DNA of 17,663 nucleotides from Candidatus Woesearchaeota archaeon (GTDB lineage: Archaea > Nanobdellota > Nanobdellia > Woesearchaeales > PXDW01), in NCBI GenBank assembly GCA_003564925.1, contig PXDW01000050.1, positions 1 through 17,663 of the forward strand, given 5' to 3'. The position numbers were made by a program, and so were the translations under genes. The notes under the pieces were generated by a model. That model was given only the letters and a program-made list of their open reading frames with translations, did not search any database and was not told where the DNA came from. This document shows positions 1 through 7,151 of the stretch, one piece after another; the stretch's first letter is position 1, and every line of letters starts with the position of its first letter.

Positions 1-1
1 A

Positions 2-2416
2 ACATGCGGCTCAAAATTAAAGGAATGTTTAGGCCATTTTGGATATATTGAATTAGCAAGACCAATAATACACATAAAATTTAACAAACTTATATTGGAT
101 TTATTAAGATGTACATGTAAAGAGTGCGGAAAAGTTTTGATAGATGAAAAAAAGATTGAAAAATCAAAAGAAAAAACAAGAAAGGAAAGTATTTTAAAAA
201 GAAAAAGAAAGATGGTAAGAGAGCTTGTTGCTGGAATGAAGACAGTAAGCAAATGCCCTCATTGTAAATCAAAACAGAACAAGATAACTTTGGACAAGCC
301 CACAACATATTTTGAAGACGACAAAAGAATAACACCTATAGAAATTAGGGCAAGACTAGAAAAAATAACTGATAATGAAGTTGAAATGTTCGGATTGAAT
401 CCCGAAGTGATTAGACCTGAATGGCTTGTTCTGACACTGATGGCGATACCCCCTGTAACGATGAGGCCTTCCATAACTCTGGAAAGCGGAGAAAGAAGTG
501 AGGATGATCTAACTCATAAACTAGGAGATATAGTTAGAATAAACCAGAGGCTATTTGAAAATATAAATGCAGGAGCTCCTGAGATTATAATAGAGGACTT
601 ATGGGATTTGTTGCAGTATCACGTAACAACTTTCTTTGATAACAACATATCGCAGCTACCACCTGCTAGACATAGATCGGGACAGCCCCTAAAAACAATA
701 ACTGAAAGGATAAAAAGCAAAGAAGGGAGAATCAGGCATAATCTTGCAGGAAAAAGGACAAATTTCAGCTCAAGAACAGTAATCAGCCCCGATTCAATGC
801 TTGATATTAATGAAGTCGGGATACCAATAGAGGTAGCCCTAACACTTACAATTCCCGAAAGAGTAACTTCATGGAATAGAGAATACTTAAAAGAATTCGT
901 AAAAAGAGGTCCTGGCGTTTATCCAGGAGCAAACTATATTGTAAGGCCTGACGGCAGAAAAAAGAAAATTACTGATGATACAAAAGAACAGATTTTAGAA
1001 GATTTAGAAGAAGGATTTATGGTTGAGAGACACATAATAGATGGTGATATAGCTATATTCAACAGGCAGCCTTCTCTCCACAGAATGAGCATGATGTGCC
1101 ACAGAATAAGAGTTCTTCCAGGATTGACATTCAGGCTCAATACTGCTGTATGTACTCCATATAACGCTGACTTTGACGGAGATGAGATGAATCTTCATAT
1201 ACCTCAAACAGAAGAAGCGATAGCAGAAGCCCAGATTCTAATGGAAGTACAGACTCAGCTGATAAGCCCAAGATATGGACTAAGCATTATTGGGTGCACA
1301 ATGGATTCTGTTGCCGGAAACTATATACTTACAAAAGATCTTGAGTTTGGCAGGGAGGAAGCAATCCAGCTTCTCTCATCTATAGGGGAATATGATTTTT
1401 CAAGCCTTCCTAACAAAAAGACGGTAAGTGGAAAAGATGTCTTTAGCGTAATAATACCTAAAGACTTTAATTTTATAGGATTGTCTAAAGCATGTAGAAA
1501 ATGCGAAGTTTGTAAAAAAGAAAAATGTGACATTGATTCCTATGTTCATATAAAGAATGGTGTTTTGAGAAGTGGAATAATGGACAAGTCAAATCTTGGA
1601 GCTGGCTCCGGATTGCTTCTAAGAAACCTAAGAACAAAATATGGTTCTGATATGACTATAGATCTTCTTGGAAAGATTTACAGGCTTGGTGTAAAGGTTC
1701 TCCTTGATTATGGCTTTACAGCAGGAATATCAGACATTGATTTGAAAGAACTGGAAAAAGAAAAGATAAAAGAAACCTTAGAAAATGCAGAAAGCCTTGT
1801 TAATGAGCTTGTAGAAAGCTACAAAGACGGAAGTTTGGAAGCTCTTCCTGGCTGGTCTTTGGAAGAGACTCTTGAAATGAAAATATTAGAAGCTTTGAAT
1901 AAGGCAAGAAACGAAACAGGAAATATTGTAGCAAAATATATCAATAAAGAACTTCATACCTCTGTTATGATTGAGTCAGGAGCCAGAGGAAACTTGATAA
2001 ACCTTGCGCAGATGGCCGCATGTGTGGGACAGCAAGCCTTAAGAGGAAGAAGAATAGATAAAGGTTATAATAATAGAGCTTTATCATCTTTCAAAAAAGA
2101 AGATCTTAGCCCGGGCGCAAGAGGTTTTGTTAAAAACAGCTTCAAAAATGGACTAAATCCTAATGAATTTTTCTTTATGGCTATGACTGGAAGAGACTCA
2201 TTAATGGATACTGCATTAAGAACACCTAAATCCGGTTATTTATATAGGAGGCTTGCCAACGCTATGCAGGATTTAAAGGTTGAATATGATGAAACAGTCA
2301 GAGACGCTTCAAAGAAAATAATTCAATTTAACTATGGTGAAGATAGCATAGATGTTTCAAAGTCTGAAGGAGGAAAAGTTAATGTTAAGAGGATAATTGA
2401 ATCTTTAGAGGACTAA
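2..2416 (+). CDS. rpo1N: DNA-directed RNA polymerase subunit A' (Rpo1N), 5'-truncated by window edge
   Basis: This is the N-terminal half of the archaeal RNA polymerase largest subunit and carries the active-site Asp triad. The reading frame is open from base 2, so the gene starts before the window. An in-frame TTG at 95 lies inside conserved sequence and is not the start. Visible are the end of the first zinc site (TCG ... ECLGHFG, bases 2-43) and the second zinc site (CTCKEC with a later CPHC). The catalytic loop NADFDGD is at 1163-1183. A small Cys cluster (C-x2-C-x2-C-x4-C, 1493-1528), known from other archaeal A' proteins, follows. The bridge-helix region, with motif GLNPNEFFF and a later TALRTPKSGY, lies near the C-terminus. 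About 804 residues are present, and an estimated 60 or so are missing. The gene ends one base before rpo1C, as expected for the split archaeal subunit. Confidence 0.97.
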   Translation, partial: TCGSKLKECLGHFGYIELARPIIHIKFNKLILDLLRCTCKECGKVLIDEKKIEKSKEKTRKESILKRKRKMVRELVAGMKTVSKCPHCKSKQNKITLDKPTTYFEDDKRITPIEIRARLEKITDNEVEMFGLNPEVIRPEWLVLTLMAIPPVTMRPSITLESGERSEDDLTHKLGDIVRINQRLFENINAGAPEIIIEDLWDLLQYHVTTFFDNNISQLPPARHRSGQPLKTITERIKSKEGRIRHNLAGKRTNFSSRTVISPDSMLDINEVGIPIEVALTLTIPERVTSWNREYLKEFVKRGPGVYPGANYIVRPDGRKKKITDDTKEQILEDLEEGFMVERHIIDGDIAIFNRQPSLHRMSMMCHRIRVLPGLTFRLNTAVCTPYNADFDGDEMNLHIPQTEEAIAEAQILMEVQTQLISPRYGLSIIGCTMDSVAGNYILTKDLEFGREEAIQLLSSIGEYDFSSLPNKKTVSGKDVFSVIIPKDFNFIGLSKACRKCEVCKKEKCDIDSYVHIKNGVLRSGIMDKSNLGAGSGLLLRNLRTKYGSDMTIDLLGKIYRLGVKVLLDYGFTAGISDIDLKELEKEKIKETLENAESLVNELVESYKDGSLEALPGWSLEETLEMKILEALNKARNETGNIVAKYINKELHTSVMIESGARGNLINLAQMAACVGQQALRGRRIDKGYNNRALSSFKKEDLSPGARGFVKNSFKNGLNPNEFFFMAMTGRDSLMDTALRTPKSGYLYRRLANAMQDLKVEYDETVRDASKKIIQFNYGEDSIDVSKSEGGKVNVKRIIESLED

Positions 2417-2417
2417 A

Positions 2418-3554
2418 ATGGATAATGAAATAAAAAAATATGAGGGAATGATTCCAAAAAGCATGATGCAAGAAGTAGAAGCAGCAATTCCAAAAAGCTT
2501 TTCTAAAGCAAAAATTAAAAAGGTAATGGAAGAAGTTTATAAAGAATATAAATATGCGAAAATAGAAGCTGGTGAAGCAATAGGTTTAATTTCAGCAGAA
2601 AGTATAGGGGAACCAGGCACACAAATGACCTTAAATACGTTCCATTTTGCAGGAGTCTCAGAGATGAACGTTACAGTAGGGCTTCCAAGGATTATTGAAG
2701 TTCTAGATGGAAGAAAAGAGATATCAACGCCTACAATGGAAATATATTTGGAAAAGCCTTATTCACAAGGAAAAGATATAAAGCTAATTGCAAGTTCAAT
2801 AAAGGAAACAACATTTAAAGAAATAATATCTGAGGTTTCTATAAATATCGCAAATTCATCCATAGATATAATTTTACTAAAAAAGAAAATTGAGGATTTG
2901 AAGCTTGATGTAAAAGAACTTATTAAGATATTAAACAAATCTTTAAAAGGCTATAATATAAAAGAAGAAAAAGCCAATATAATAATAAAAACAAAAGGGA
3001 AGGATGAAGACCTAAACCAACTTTTCAAACTTAAAGAAAAAATAAAAGATGTGTATATATCAGGAATAAAAGGAATTACTCAAGTGCTCCCTATAAAAAA
3101 AGGAGCAGAGTTTGTTATTGTTACAGCCGGCTCTAACCTAAAAGAAGTATTAAAGCAGAAATATGTTGATAAGAAAAGAACAACTACTAATGATATATAT
3201 GAGATTTATACAATATTAGGAATAGAAGCTGCCCGCCAATCAATAATAAATGAAATATATAAAGTTATAGAAAATCAGGGATTGAATGTTGACATAAGAC
3301 ATATTATGCTTGTATCTGATATAATGACTGTTACAGGAGAGCCTCTGGGAATAACAAGATATGGTGTTGTTTCAGAGAAATCAAGCACACTTGCAAGAGC
3401 CTCTTTTGAAACGCCAATAAAGCACATCATAAATGCTAGTTTAAACGGTGAGATGGATAATTTAAATAGTGTTGTAGAAAACGTTATGTTGAATCAGCCC
3501 GTTCCTTTAGGAACAGGCCTTCCCGGACTAGTTACAAAGATTAAGAAGGAGTAA
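2418..3554 (+). CDS. rpo1C: DNA-directed RNA polymerase subunit A'' (Rpo1C)
   Basis: This is the C-terminal half of the largest RNA polymerase subunit, 378 aa, and completes the active centre with A'. The trigger-loop region is clear, with motifs AIGLISAESIGEPGTQMTL and NTFHFAG and then a GLPRIIE segment. The C-terminal part carries the conserved blocks DIMTVTGEPLGITRYG and SSTLARASFE and ends in the PLGTG motif (PVPLGTGLPGL). The lysine-rich middle (about residues 115-235) is the variable part. The start ATG sits one base after the rpo1N stop, with GAGG just upstream as a possible ribosome site. It is followed after two bases by rpl30e, so it is co-transcribed in the classical archaeal order. 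Confidence 0.97.
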   Translation: MDNEIKKYEGMIPKSMMQEVEAAIPKSFSKAKIKKVMEEVYKEYKYAKIEAGEAIGLISAESIGEPGTQMTLNTFHFAGVSEMNVTVGLPRIIEVLDGRKEISTPTMEIYLEKPYSQGKDIKLIASSIKETTFKEIISEVSINIANSSIDIILLKKKIEDLKLDVKELIKILNKSLKGYNIKEEKANIIIKTKGKDEDLNQLFKLKEKIKDVYISGIKGITQVLPIKKGAEFVIVTAGSNLKEVLKQKYVDKKRTTTNDIYEIYTILGIEAARQSIINEIYKVIENQGLNVDIRHIMLVSDIMTVTGEPLGITRYGVVSEKSSTLARASFETPIKHIINASLNGEMDNLNSVVENVMLNQPVPLGTGLPGLVTKIKKE

Positions 3555-3556
3555 AA

Positions 3557-3841
3557 ATGGCAAAAGTAAAAAAAATTGATGCGACTGTAGATGAAATCAA
3601 TAAATTATCAAAGAGTGATAAAATTGTAATAGGAACAGAAAGAACAATGAAACAGCTAAAACTTGAAAGATTGTCCAAGGTTTTTCTAAGCAGTAATGCT
3701 CCGCAAAAAATAAGAGCTGATTTTATCAAATATGGTAAGCTTGCTGGAGTCGATATAGTAAACTTAAAATATTCTAATGAGGAGATTGGAGAAATCTGTA
3801 AAAAACCTTTTTTGATTTCTGTTCTTGGCCAATTGAAATAA
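3557..3841 (+). CDS. rpl30e: Large ribosomal subunit protein eL30 (L30e)
   Basis: A 94-residue protein of the L7Ae/L30e/S12e/Gadd45 RNA-binding fold, close to the usual length of about 100. Recognisable parts are the N-terminal helix ending in GTERTMKQL, the strand VFLSSNAP, the helix KIRADFIKYGKLAGVDI and the C-terminal segment ICKKPFLISVLGQ. It sits between rpo1C and nusA, exactly where archaea carry rpl30e, which separates it from the L7Ae paralogue. A strong Shine-Dalgarno (AAGGAG) lies about 6 bases before the ATG. Confidence 0.93.
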   Translation: MAKVKKIDATVDEINKLSKSDKIVIGTERTMKQLKLERLSKVFLSSNAPQKIRADFIKYGKLAGVDIVNLKYSNEEIGEICKKPFLISVLGQLK

Positions 3842-3842
3842 A

Positions 3843-4262
3843 ATGAGTTTAGTAAAATACGACAACCAATCCTTAAAAACAATGTCTTTGTTCGAAAAAA
3901 TAACAAGAGTTGATCTTAAGGACTTATTTACAGACGATAATGAGCTCCTTACTTTTATAGTAAAAGAAGGATATCTAGGAAAAGCTGTGGGAAAAAAAGC
4001 AGTAAATGTAAAAAAATTGGAAGGACTTTTAAATAGAAAGATTAAAATATTAGAATTTAATCCAAACATAATAAACTTTATAAAGAATCTAATTTACCCT
4101 TTAAAACCTAAGAGTATAGAGCAACAGGAAGATACTATTATTATAGAGGGAGAAGATACCAAAACAAAAGGGCTATTAATAGGAAAAAACGCCAAAAATT
4201 TAAGAAATACTGAAAAAATTGTGCAAAAATATTTTAAAATCAAGGAAATAAAGGTAATATAA
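3843..4262 (+). CDS. nusA: NusA-like transcription factor (two KH domains)
   Basis: Archaeal NusA, 139 aa, consisting only of two KH RNA-binding domains and lacking the bacterial N-terminal and S1 parts. It is thought to act on transcription or on rRNA/ribosomal-protein transcripts. KH1 covers about residues 30-75 and KH2 about 95-139. The usual GxxG loop is altered in both: GKKA at residues 50-53 and GKNA at 114-117, each with the last Gly replaced by Ala. The gene follows rpl30e after one base and precedes rps12 by one base, the standard archaeal context. No good ribosome site precedes the ATG (context AAATAAAATG), so translation may depend on coupling. Confidence 0.9.
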   Translation: MSLVKYDNQSLKTMSLFEKITRVDLKDLFTDDNELLTFIVKEGYLGKAVGKKAVNVKKLEGLLNRKIKILEFNPNIINFIKNLIYPLKPKSIEQQEDTIIIEGEDTKTKGLLIGKNAKNLRNTEKIVQKYFKIKEIKVI

Positions 4263-4263
4263 A

Positions 4264-4701
4264 ATGGGAAAAAAAGCGCATGGAACAAATGCTGGAAAGA
4301 AGCTTAAGAAAATTAGGGCTAAATTCAGGTGGAATAACCCGAAATATGCCAGAAGAGTTATGAATTTAAAAAAGAAATCAGACCCTCTTGGAGGGGCTTC
4401 ACAAGCTTCAGGTTTAGTTCTTGAAAAAGTTCAATTAGAAGCTAAGCAGCCAAACTCAGCTATGAGAAAATGCGTTCGTGTCCAGCTTATAAAAAACGGA
4501 AGGCAGGTTACTGCATTTTTGCCTGGAGACGGAGCAACAAAATTAGTTGACGAGCACGATGAAGTTGTCATAGAATGTATTGGTGGAAACAAAGGAAGAA
4601 GCAAGGGGGATCTTCCTGGCGTAAGGTGGCAGGTTATAAAAGTGAATGATCAGAGCTTGAGTGCTCTGTTAAAAGGCAAATTGGAAAAAGCTAGAAAATG
4701 A
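4264..4701 (+). CDS. rps12: Small ribosomal subunit protein uS12 (S12)
   Basis: Decoding-centre protein uS12, 145 aa, of the archaeal/eukaryotic type with its N-terminal basic extension. The conserved decoding loop KQPNSAMRKCVRVQL is present, then TAFLPGDGA, and the second loop GRSKGDLPGVRWQVIKV follows. Its TGA stop overlaps the ATG of rps7 by four bases (ATGA), giving translational coupling. The upstream AAGGT about 7 bases before the ATG is a plausible ribosome site. Confidence 0.97.
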   Translation: MGKKAHGTNAGKKLKKIRAKFRWNNPKYARRVMNLKKKSDPLGGASQASGLVLEKVQLEAKQPNSAMRKCVRVQLIKNGRQVTAFLPGDGATKLVDEHDEVVIECIGGNKGRSKGDLPGVRWQVIKVNDQSLSALLKGKLEKARK

Positions 4702-5291
4702 TTAAAGCATTTAATAGATGGGATACAGCAGGAATAAAAGTTGAAGACGTGGGATTAAGAGATTACATTACTTTAGAGCCTAGGATTGTGCCTAAAACAG
4801 GAGCTAGATATGCGGGCTCTAGATTCTACAAGTCAAAGATATTTATTGTTGAGAGATTTATAAACAAGCTTATGGTTCCTGGACATAAAGGAAAAAAGCA
4901 TAAATACAGTTCCGGAAATAATACCGGAAAAGCACAGTCAGCTTATGAGATTGTTGAGGAGGCCCTAAAGCTTATTGAAAAAAGAACAAATAAAAATCCG
5001 ATTGAGGTTTTTGTCAAATCAATTGAAAATGCAGCTCCGAGGGAAGAAGTTATTACAGTCGAATACGGCGGAGCCCGTTATCCAAAAGCAGTTGAAGTAT
5101 CTCCTCAGAGAAGGGTTGATATGGTTATAAAAAACATGGTGCAAGGAATATATGCAAAAAGCTTTAACAGAAAAAAATCAGCTGTTGAGGCAGTAACAGA
5201 AGAGATAATAGCAGCTTATAACCTTTCTCAGTCGAGCAACGCTATTTCCAAGAAACTGGATTTGGAAAGGCAGTCTGACGCTTCTAGGTAA
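4698..5291 (+). CDS. rps7: Small ribosomal subunit protein uS7 (S7)
   Basis: 30S head protein uS7, 197 aa, of archaeal length. Recognisable are HKYSSGNNTGKAQSAYEIV, the segment ENAAPREEVITVEYGG, the motif VSPQRRVDMV, and the C-terminal RKKSAVEAVTEEIIAAYN ending in ASR. It is the last gene of the operon here. EF-2 and EF-1A genes, which commonly follow in archaea, are absent. Its last 8 bases overlap, tail to tail, the stop end of the amidotransferase gene on the other strand. Confidence 0.97.
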   Translation: MIKAFNRWDTAGIKVEDVGLRDYITLEPRIVPKTGARYAGSRFYKSKIFIVERFINKLMVPGHKGKKHKYSSGNNTGKAQSAYEIVEEALKLIEKRTNKNPIEVFVKSIENAAPREEVITVEYGGARYPKAVEVSPQRRVDMVIKNMVQGIYAKSFNRKKSAVEAVTEEIIAAYNLSQSSNAISKKLDLERQSDASR

Positions 5292-5823
5292 TTTTGATAA
5301 AATTTTCAATTATTTCTATGTTTCTTACTTCCGGATGGAACAAAACTCCATACAAAGGCCTGTCTTTAATTTTTATAGCCTGAACACAGTTTCTAGATAT
5401 TGCCAAAACATCTATTTTTTGTGAGGGTATAATGCTGTAATTATGAAGCTCGAAGGCTTTGAATTTTCCTGAAAACAATATATTTTCTTTCTTTGTTTTA
5501 ACTTGTTTCATCCCTATTTCCATACATTGTATTAGAGATGAGCCAAAAACTGTTGAAATTGTCTGCATTCCTGCACATATTCCCAATACGGGCTTTTTGT
5601 ACGTTTTAAGCCATTTAAAGTTCTTTATATCTCTTGGAGAATTTCTCAAGCAGGCTCCTGAAAGAATTATTTTGCTGTATTTTTCAAGATTTAAAGAAGG
5701 AACTTTTAGGTAGGGCTTTATATCATACTTATCAAATCTTTTTACAATTTTTGCAATAGGAAGAACAAACTCATAATAGCCCAAAGACTCTTTCTTTGAA
5801 GTCATATCCACTATTAGAATCAT
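5284..5823 (-). CDS. Class I glutamine amidotransferase subunit, paired with Dph6
   Basis: A stand-alone GATase1 domain of 179 aa that should release ammonia from glutamine. The nucleophile elbow GICAGMQ places Cys83, and LFHPEVRN supplies His163 and Glu165, so the full Cys-His-Glu triad is present. The oxyanion-side motif is SGACLRN (residues 55-61) instead of the usual SGGP. The EIG motif (102-104) and a HNYS segment (127-130) match the glutamine-site region. The nearest well-known relatives are GMP synthase subunit A, TrpG and CarA, but several family-specific motifs differ. The start ATG overlaps the dph6 stop (ATGA at 5823-5820), so the two are translationally coupled. This context suggests that it feeds ammonia to Dph6. 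The alternative is a divergent GuaA glutaminase subunit. The partnership is inference from gene order. Confidence 0.85.
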   Translation of the reverse strand: MILIVDMTSKKESLGYYEFVLPIAKIVKRFDKYDIKPYLKVPSLNLEKYSKIILSGACLRNSPRDIKNFKWLKTYKKPVLGICAGMQTISTVFGSSLIQCMEIGMKQVKTKKENILFSGKFKAFELHNYSIIPSQKIDVLAISRNCVQAIKIKDRPLYGVLFHPEVRNIEIIENFIKIT

Positions 5824-6500
5824 TTTCTTGCAAGCTTTGCCTCTTTTATTTTAAATACCCCGGAGTTATTCTCAGCGATAATCTCATGTTTAAGGATTTT
5901 TATCTTTTTCTTAAAGAAAGGAGCATTCAAAACAGTTGTCTCTATCTCTCCGCCTTCTCCGCTTGGACTTATTTTGTATTTGTCCCTTAATTCAACAAGA
6001 TTTGTTATCATATCTTTGTCTATTTTTTTTCCTAGCCATGTTTTATTTAGGGGATAAGCAAATATTCCTGAAATTATTGTGCTGAACCCAAGCTCTAATG
6101 TTTCGTTTAAAAGCTCTACCTGGTCTTTTTTCCATAATGGATTAAAGCACCAGAGTTTCATGCTGTTACAGATTTTTTGAACCCTTATTGCCTGATAAAC
6201 GGATTCTACTGCACCTGTAACTACTCCTTCAATATTGTATTCATCAACTGCTTGTTTTATTGCTGATTTAAGGTCTCTTAGCTCTATCTCCTTTTTACCT
6301 TTTGTTATTTTTTGGATTAAAGGAAGGCCAATTGACTCTGCTTGCAGCTTAGTAATCCATATATTTGGTACATGAAACATATAGCTTTCCTCATTCTCAG
6401 AAATAATAGAGATTAAGCAGACAACTTCCTCTTTTTCCATAGCCTTATGCAAAGCTAATGCCGAGTCCTTTCCACCTGAAAACAAAACAGCAACCTTCAT
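5820..6500 (-). CDS. dph6: Diphthine--ammonia ligase (Dph6 / ATP-pyrophosphatase family)
   Basis: A 226-aa member of the Dph6/MJ0570 ATP-binding family, which adenylates diphthine on elongation factor 2 and amidates it with ammonia to give diphthamide. The PP-loop SGGKDS is at residues 8-13. Family blocks follow: ESYMFHVPN (38-46), GAVES (96-100), PLWKKDQ (121-127), TWLGKKID (154-161) and the signature SGEGGEIET (180-188) with NAPFF. The length is normal for archaeal members. The gene leads a two-gene operon with the amidotransferase. It lies beside rps7, at the place where many archaea carry the EF-2 gene, which is the substrate of this pathway. A TATA-like box 26 bases upstream of the ATG suggests a leaderless transcript. 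Confidence 0.9.
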   Translation of the reverse strand: MKVAVLFSGGKDSALALHKAMEKEEVVCLISIISENEESYMFHVPNIWITKLQAESIGLPLIQKITKGKKEIELRDLKSAIKQAVDEYNIEGVVTGAVESVYQAIRVQKICNSMKLWCFNPLWKKDQVELLNETLELGFSTIISGIFAYPLNKTWLGKKIDKDMITNLVELRDKYKISPSGEGGEIETTVLNAPFFKKKIKILKHEIIAENNSGVFKIKEAKLARK

Positions 6501-6522
6501 TTTGCTAAGCTTTTTTTATAAG

Positions 6523-6530
6523 TTTAAAAA
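6523..6530 (-). promoter_or_regulatory. TATA box for the dph6-amidotransferase operon
   Basis: On the minus strand the octamer TTTTTAAA is centred 26 bases upstream of the dph6 ATG (6500), the distance expected if transcription starts at or next to the start codon. A second AT-rich element (CTTATAAA) lies a few bases nearer and could serve instead. The 36-base gap between the methyltransferase stop and dph6 contains nothing else. Confidence 0.5.
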
Positions 6531-6536
6531 GTTTAT

Positions 6537-7058
6537 CTATTTTTCAACTTTTATAGAAACATACATATGAGTATACACTTCCCCGAATATAGTTGCGAAC
6601 AAATCCCTGGTATTTCTAAAAGCACCCCATCTAATAGGAATATTTATTATGAGCTTCCCAAAAAGACTTGGCTTAAAAGTCTGCTTTAATAACTTCCCTC
6701 TAATCCTAAACTTAGGATATGCTTTTGGCTCTTTCAGAAAATTAAAACTTGAGAACTCAAAATTGTGTGTATAATGGTCTATTGAATGCGCTGATGTGCT
6801 GTTATAAAAAGGCAATACTAGGTCAATAATACAATCATTCTTAGCAATCCTATAAAGTTCGTTCATTATTTTGTAGAATGGCAGCTCGACATGCTCCAAC
6901 ACATTAAAAGCATTTATATGAGAGAATGTATTGTCTTTGTAAGGATAAGGTAATTTATTTAAATCAAATGTAATATCTATAAATTTACTATGTTTCTCAA
7001 CATCATGATTTATAAAACCTTTTTCTGGCTTTAACCCGCACCCAAGATTTATATTCAT
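6537..7058 (-). CDS. Class I SAM-dependent methyltransferase
   Basis: A small Rossmann-fold methyltransferase, 173 aa from the ATG at 7058. Motif I is NINLGCGLKP (residues 2-11). The acidic residue ending the second strand is in NHDVE, and the post-motif region FNVLEHVELPFYKI (51-64) is typical of the Methyltransf_11 type. The C-terminal part has a His-rich stretch (HSIDHYTHNF) and an aromatic tail. The open frame extends to an ATG at 7157, but those extra 33 residues run through the promoter region. A TATATATA box 27 bases upstream supports the start at 7058. It is divergent from the flippase gene, so it probably methylates a sugar or lipid carrier of the glycan locus. The substrate is not readable from the sequence. 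Confidence 0.82.
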   Translation of the reverse strand: MNINLGCGLKPEKGFINHDVEKHSKFIDITFDLNKLPYPYKDNTFSHINAFNVLEHVELPFYKIMNELYRIAKNDCIIDLVLPFYNSTSAHSIDHYTHNFEFSSFNFLKEPKAYPKFRIRGKLLKQTFKPSLFGKLIINIPIRWGAFRNTRDLFATIFGEVYTHMYVSIKVEK

Positions 7059-7080
7059 CAATTTTTCAGAAATTATATTG

Positions 7081-7089
7081 ATATATATA
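7081..7089 (-). promoter_or_regulatory. TATA box for the methyltransferase gene
   Basis: A run of alternating A and T (TATATATA on the minus strand) is centred about 27 bases upstream of the ATG at 7058. This spacing implies a leaderless mRNA and argues against the longer reading frame starting at 7157, which would contain this box. Confidence 0.5.
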
Positions 7090-7121
7090 ATTTTCCATAA
7101 AAGTATCAGAAACCAGAAAGA

Positions 7122-7129
7122 TTTAAAAA
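7122..7129 (+). promoter_or_regulatory. TATA box for the flippase gene
   Basis: TTTAAAAA, preceded by the purine-rich BRE-like AGAAAGA at 7115-7121, is centred about 26 bases upstream of the flippase ATG at 7152. The 93-base divergent gap (7059-7151) thus holds two back-to-back archaeal promoters. Confidence 0.5.
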
Positions 7130-7151
7130 GCAATAATACAAACAAATTATA

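Noticed and set aside
95..97. TTG as start of the RNA polymerase A' gene
   Set aside because: The frame is open upstream to base 2 and encodes the conserved zinc-site sequence ECLGHFGYIELARP, so the TTG is internal and the gene is cut by the window edge.
5459..5713. Plus-strand open frame of 84 codons inside the amidotransferase gene, and similar shadow frames elsewhere
   Set aside because: They lie fully within recognisable genes on the other strand or in another frame, show no family motifs, and have hydrophobic or biased composition caused by antisense AT-rich codons.
5284..5823. GMP synthase subunit A as a firm call for the amidotransferase
   Set aside because: The catalytic triad fits, but the SGGP motif and the usual SHxD motif of GuaA glutaminase subunits are not present, and the gene is coupled to dph6. 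It is kept as an alternative only.
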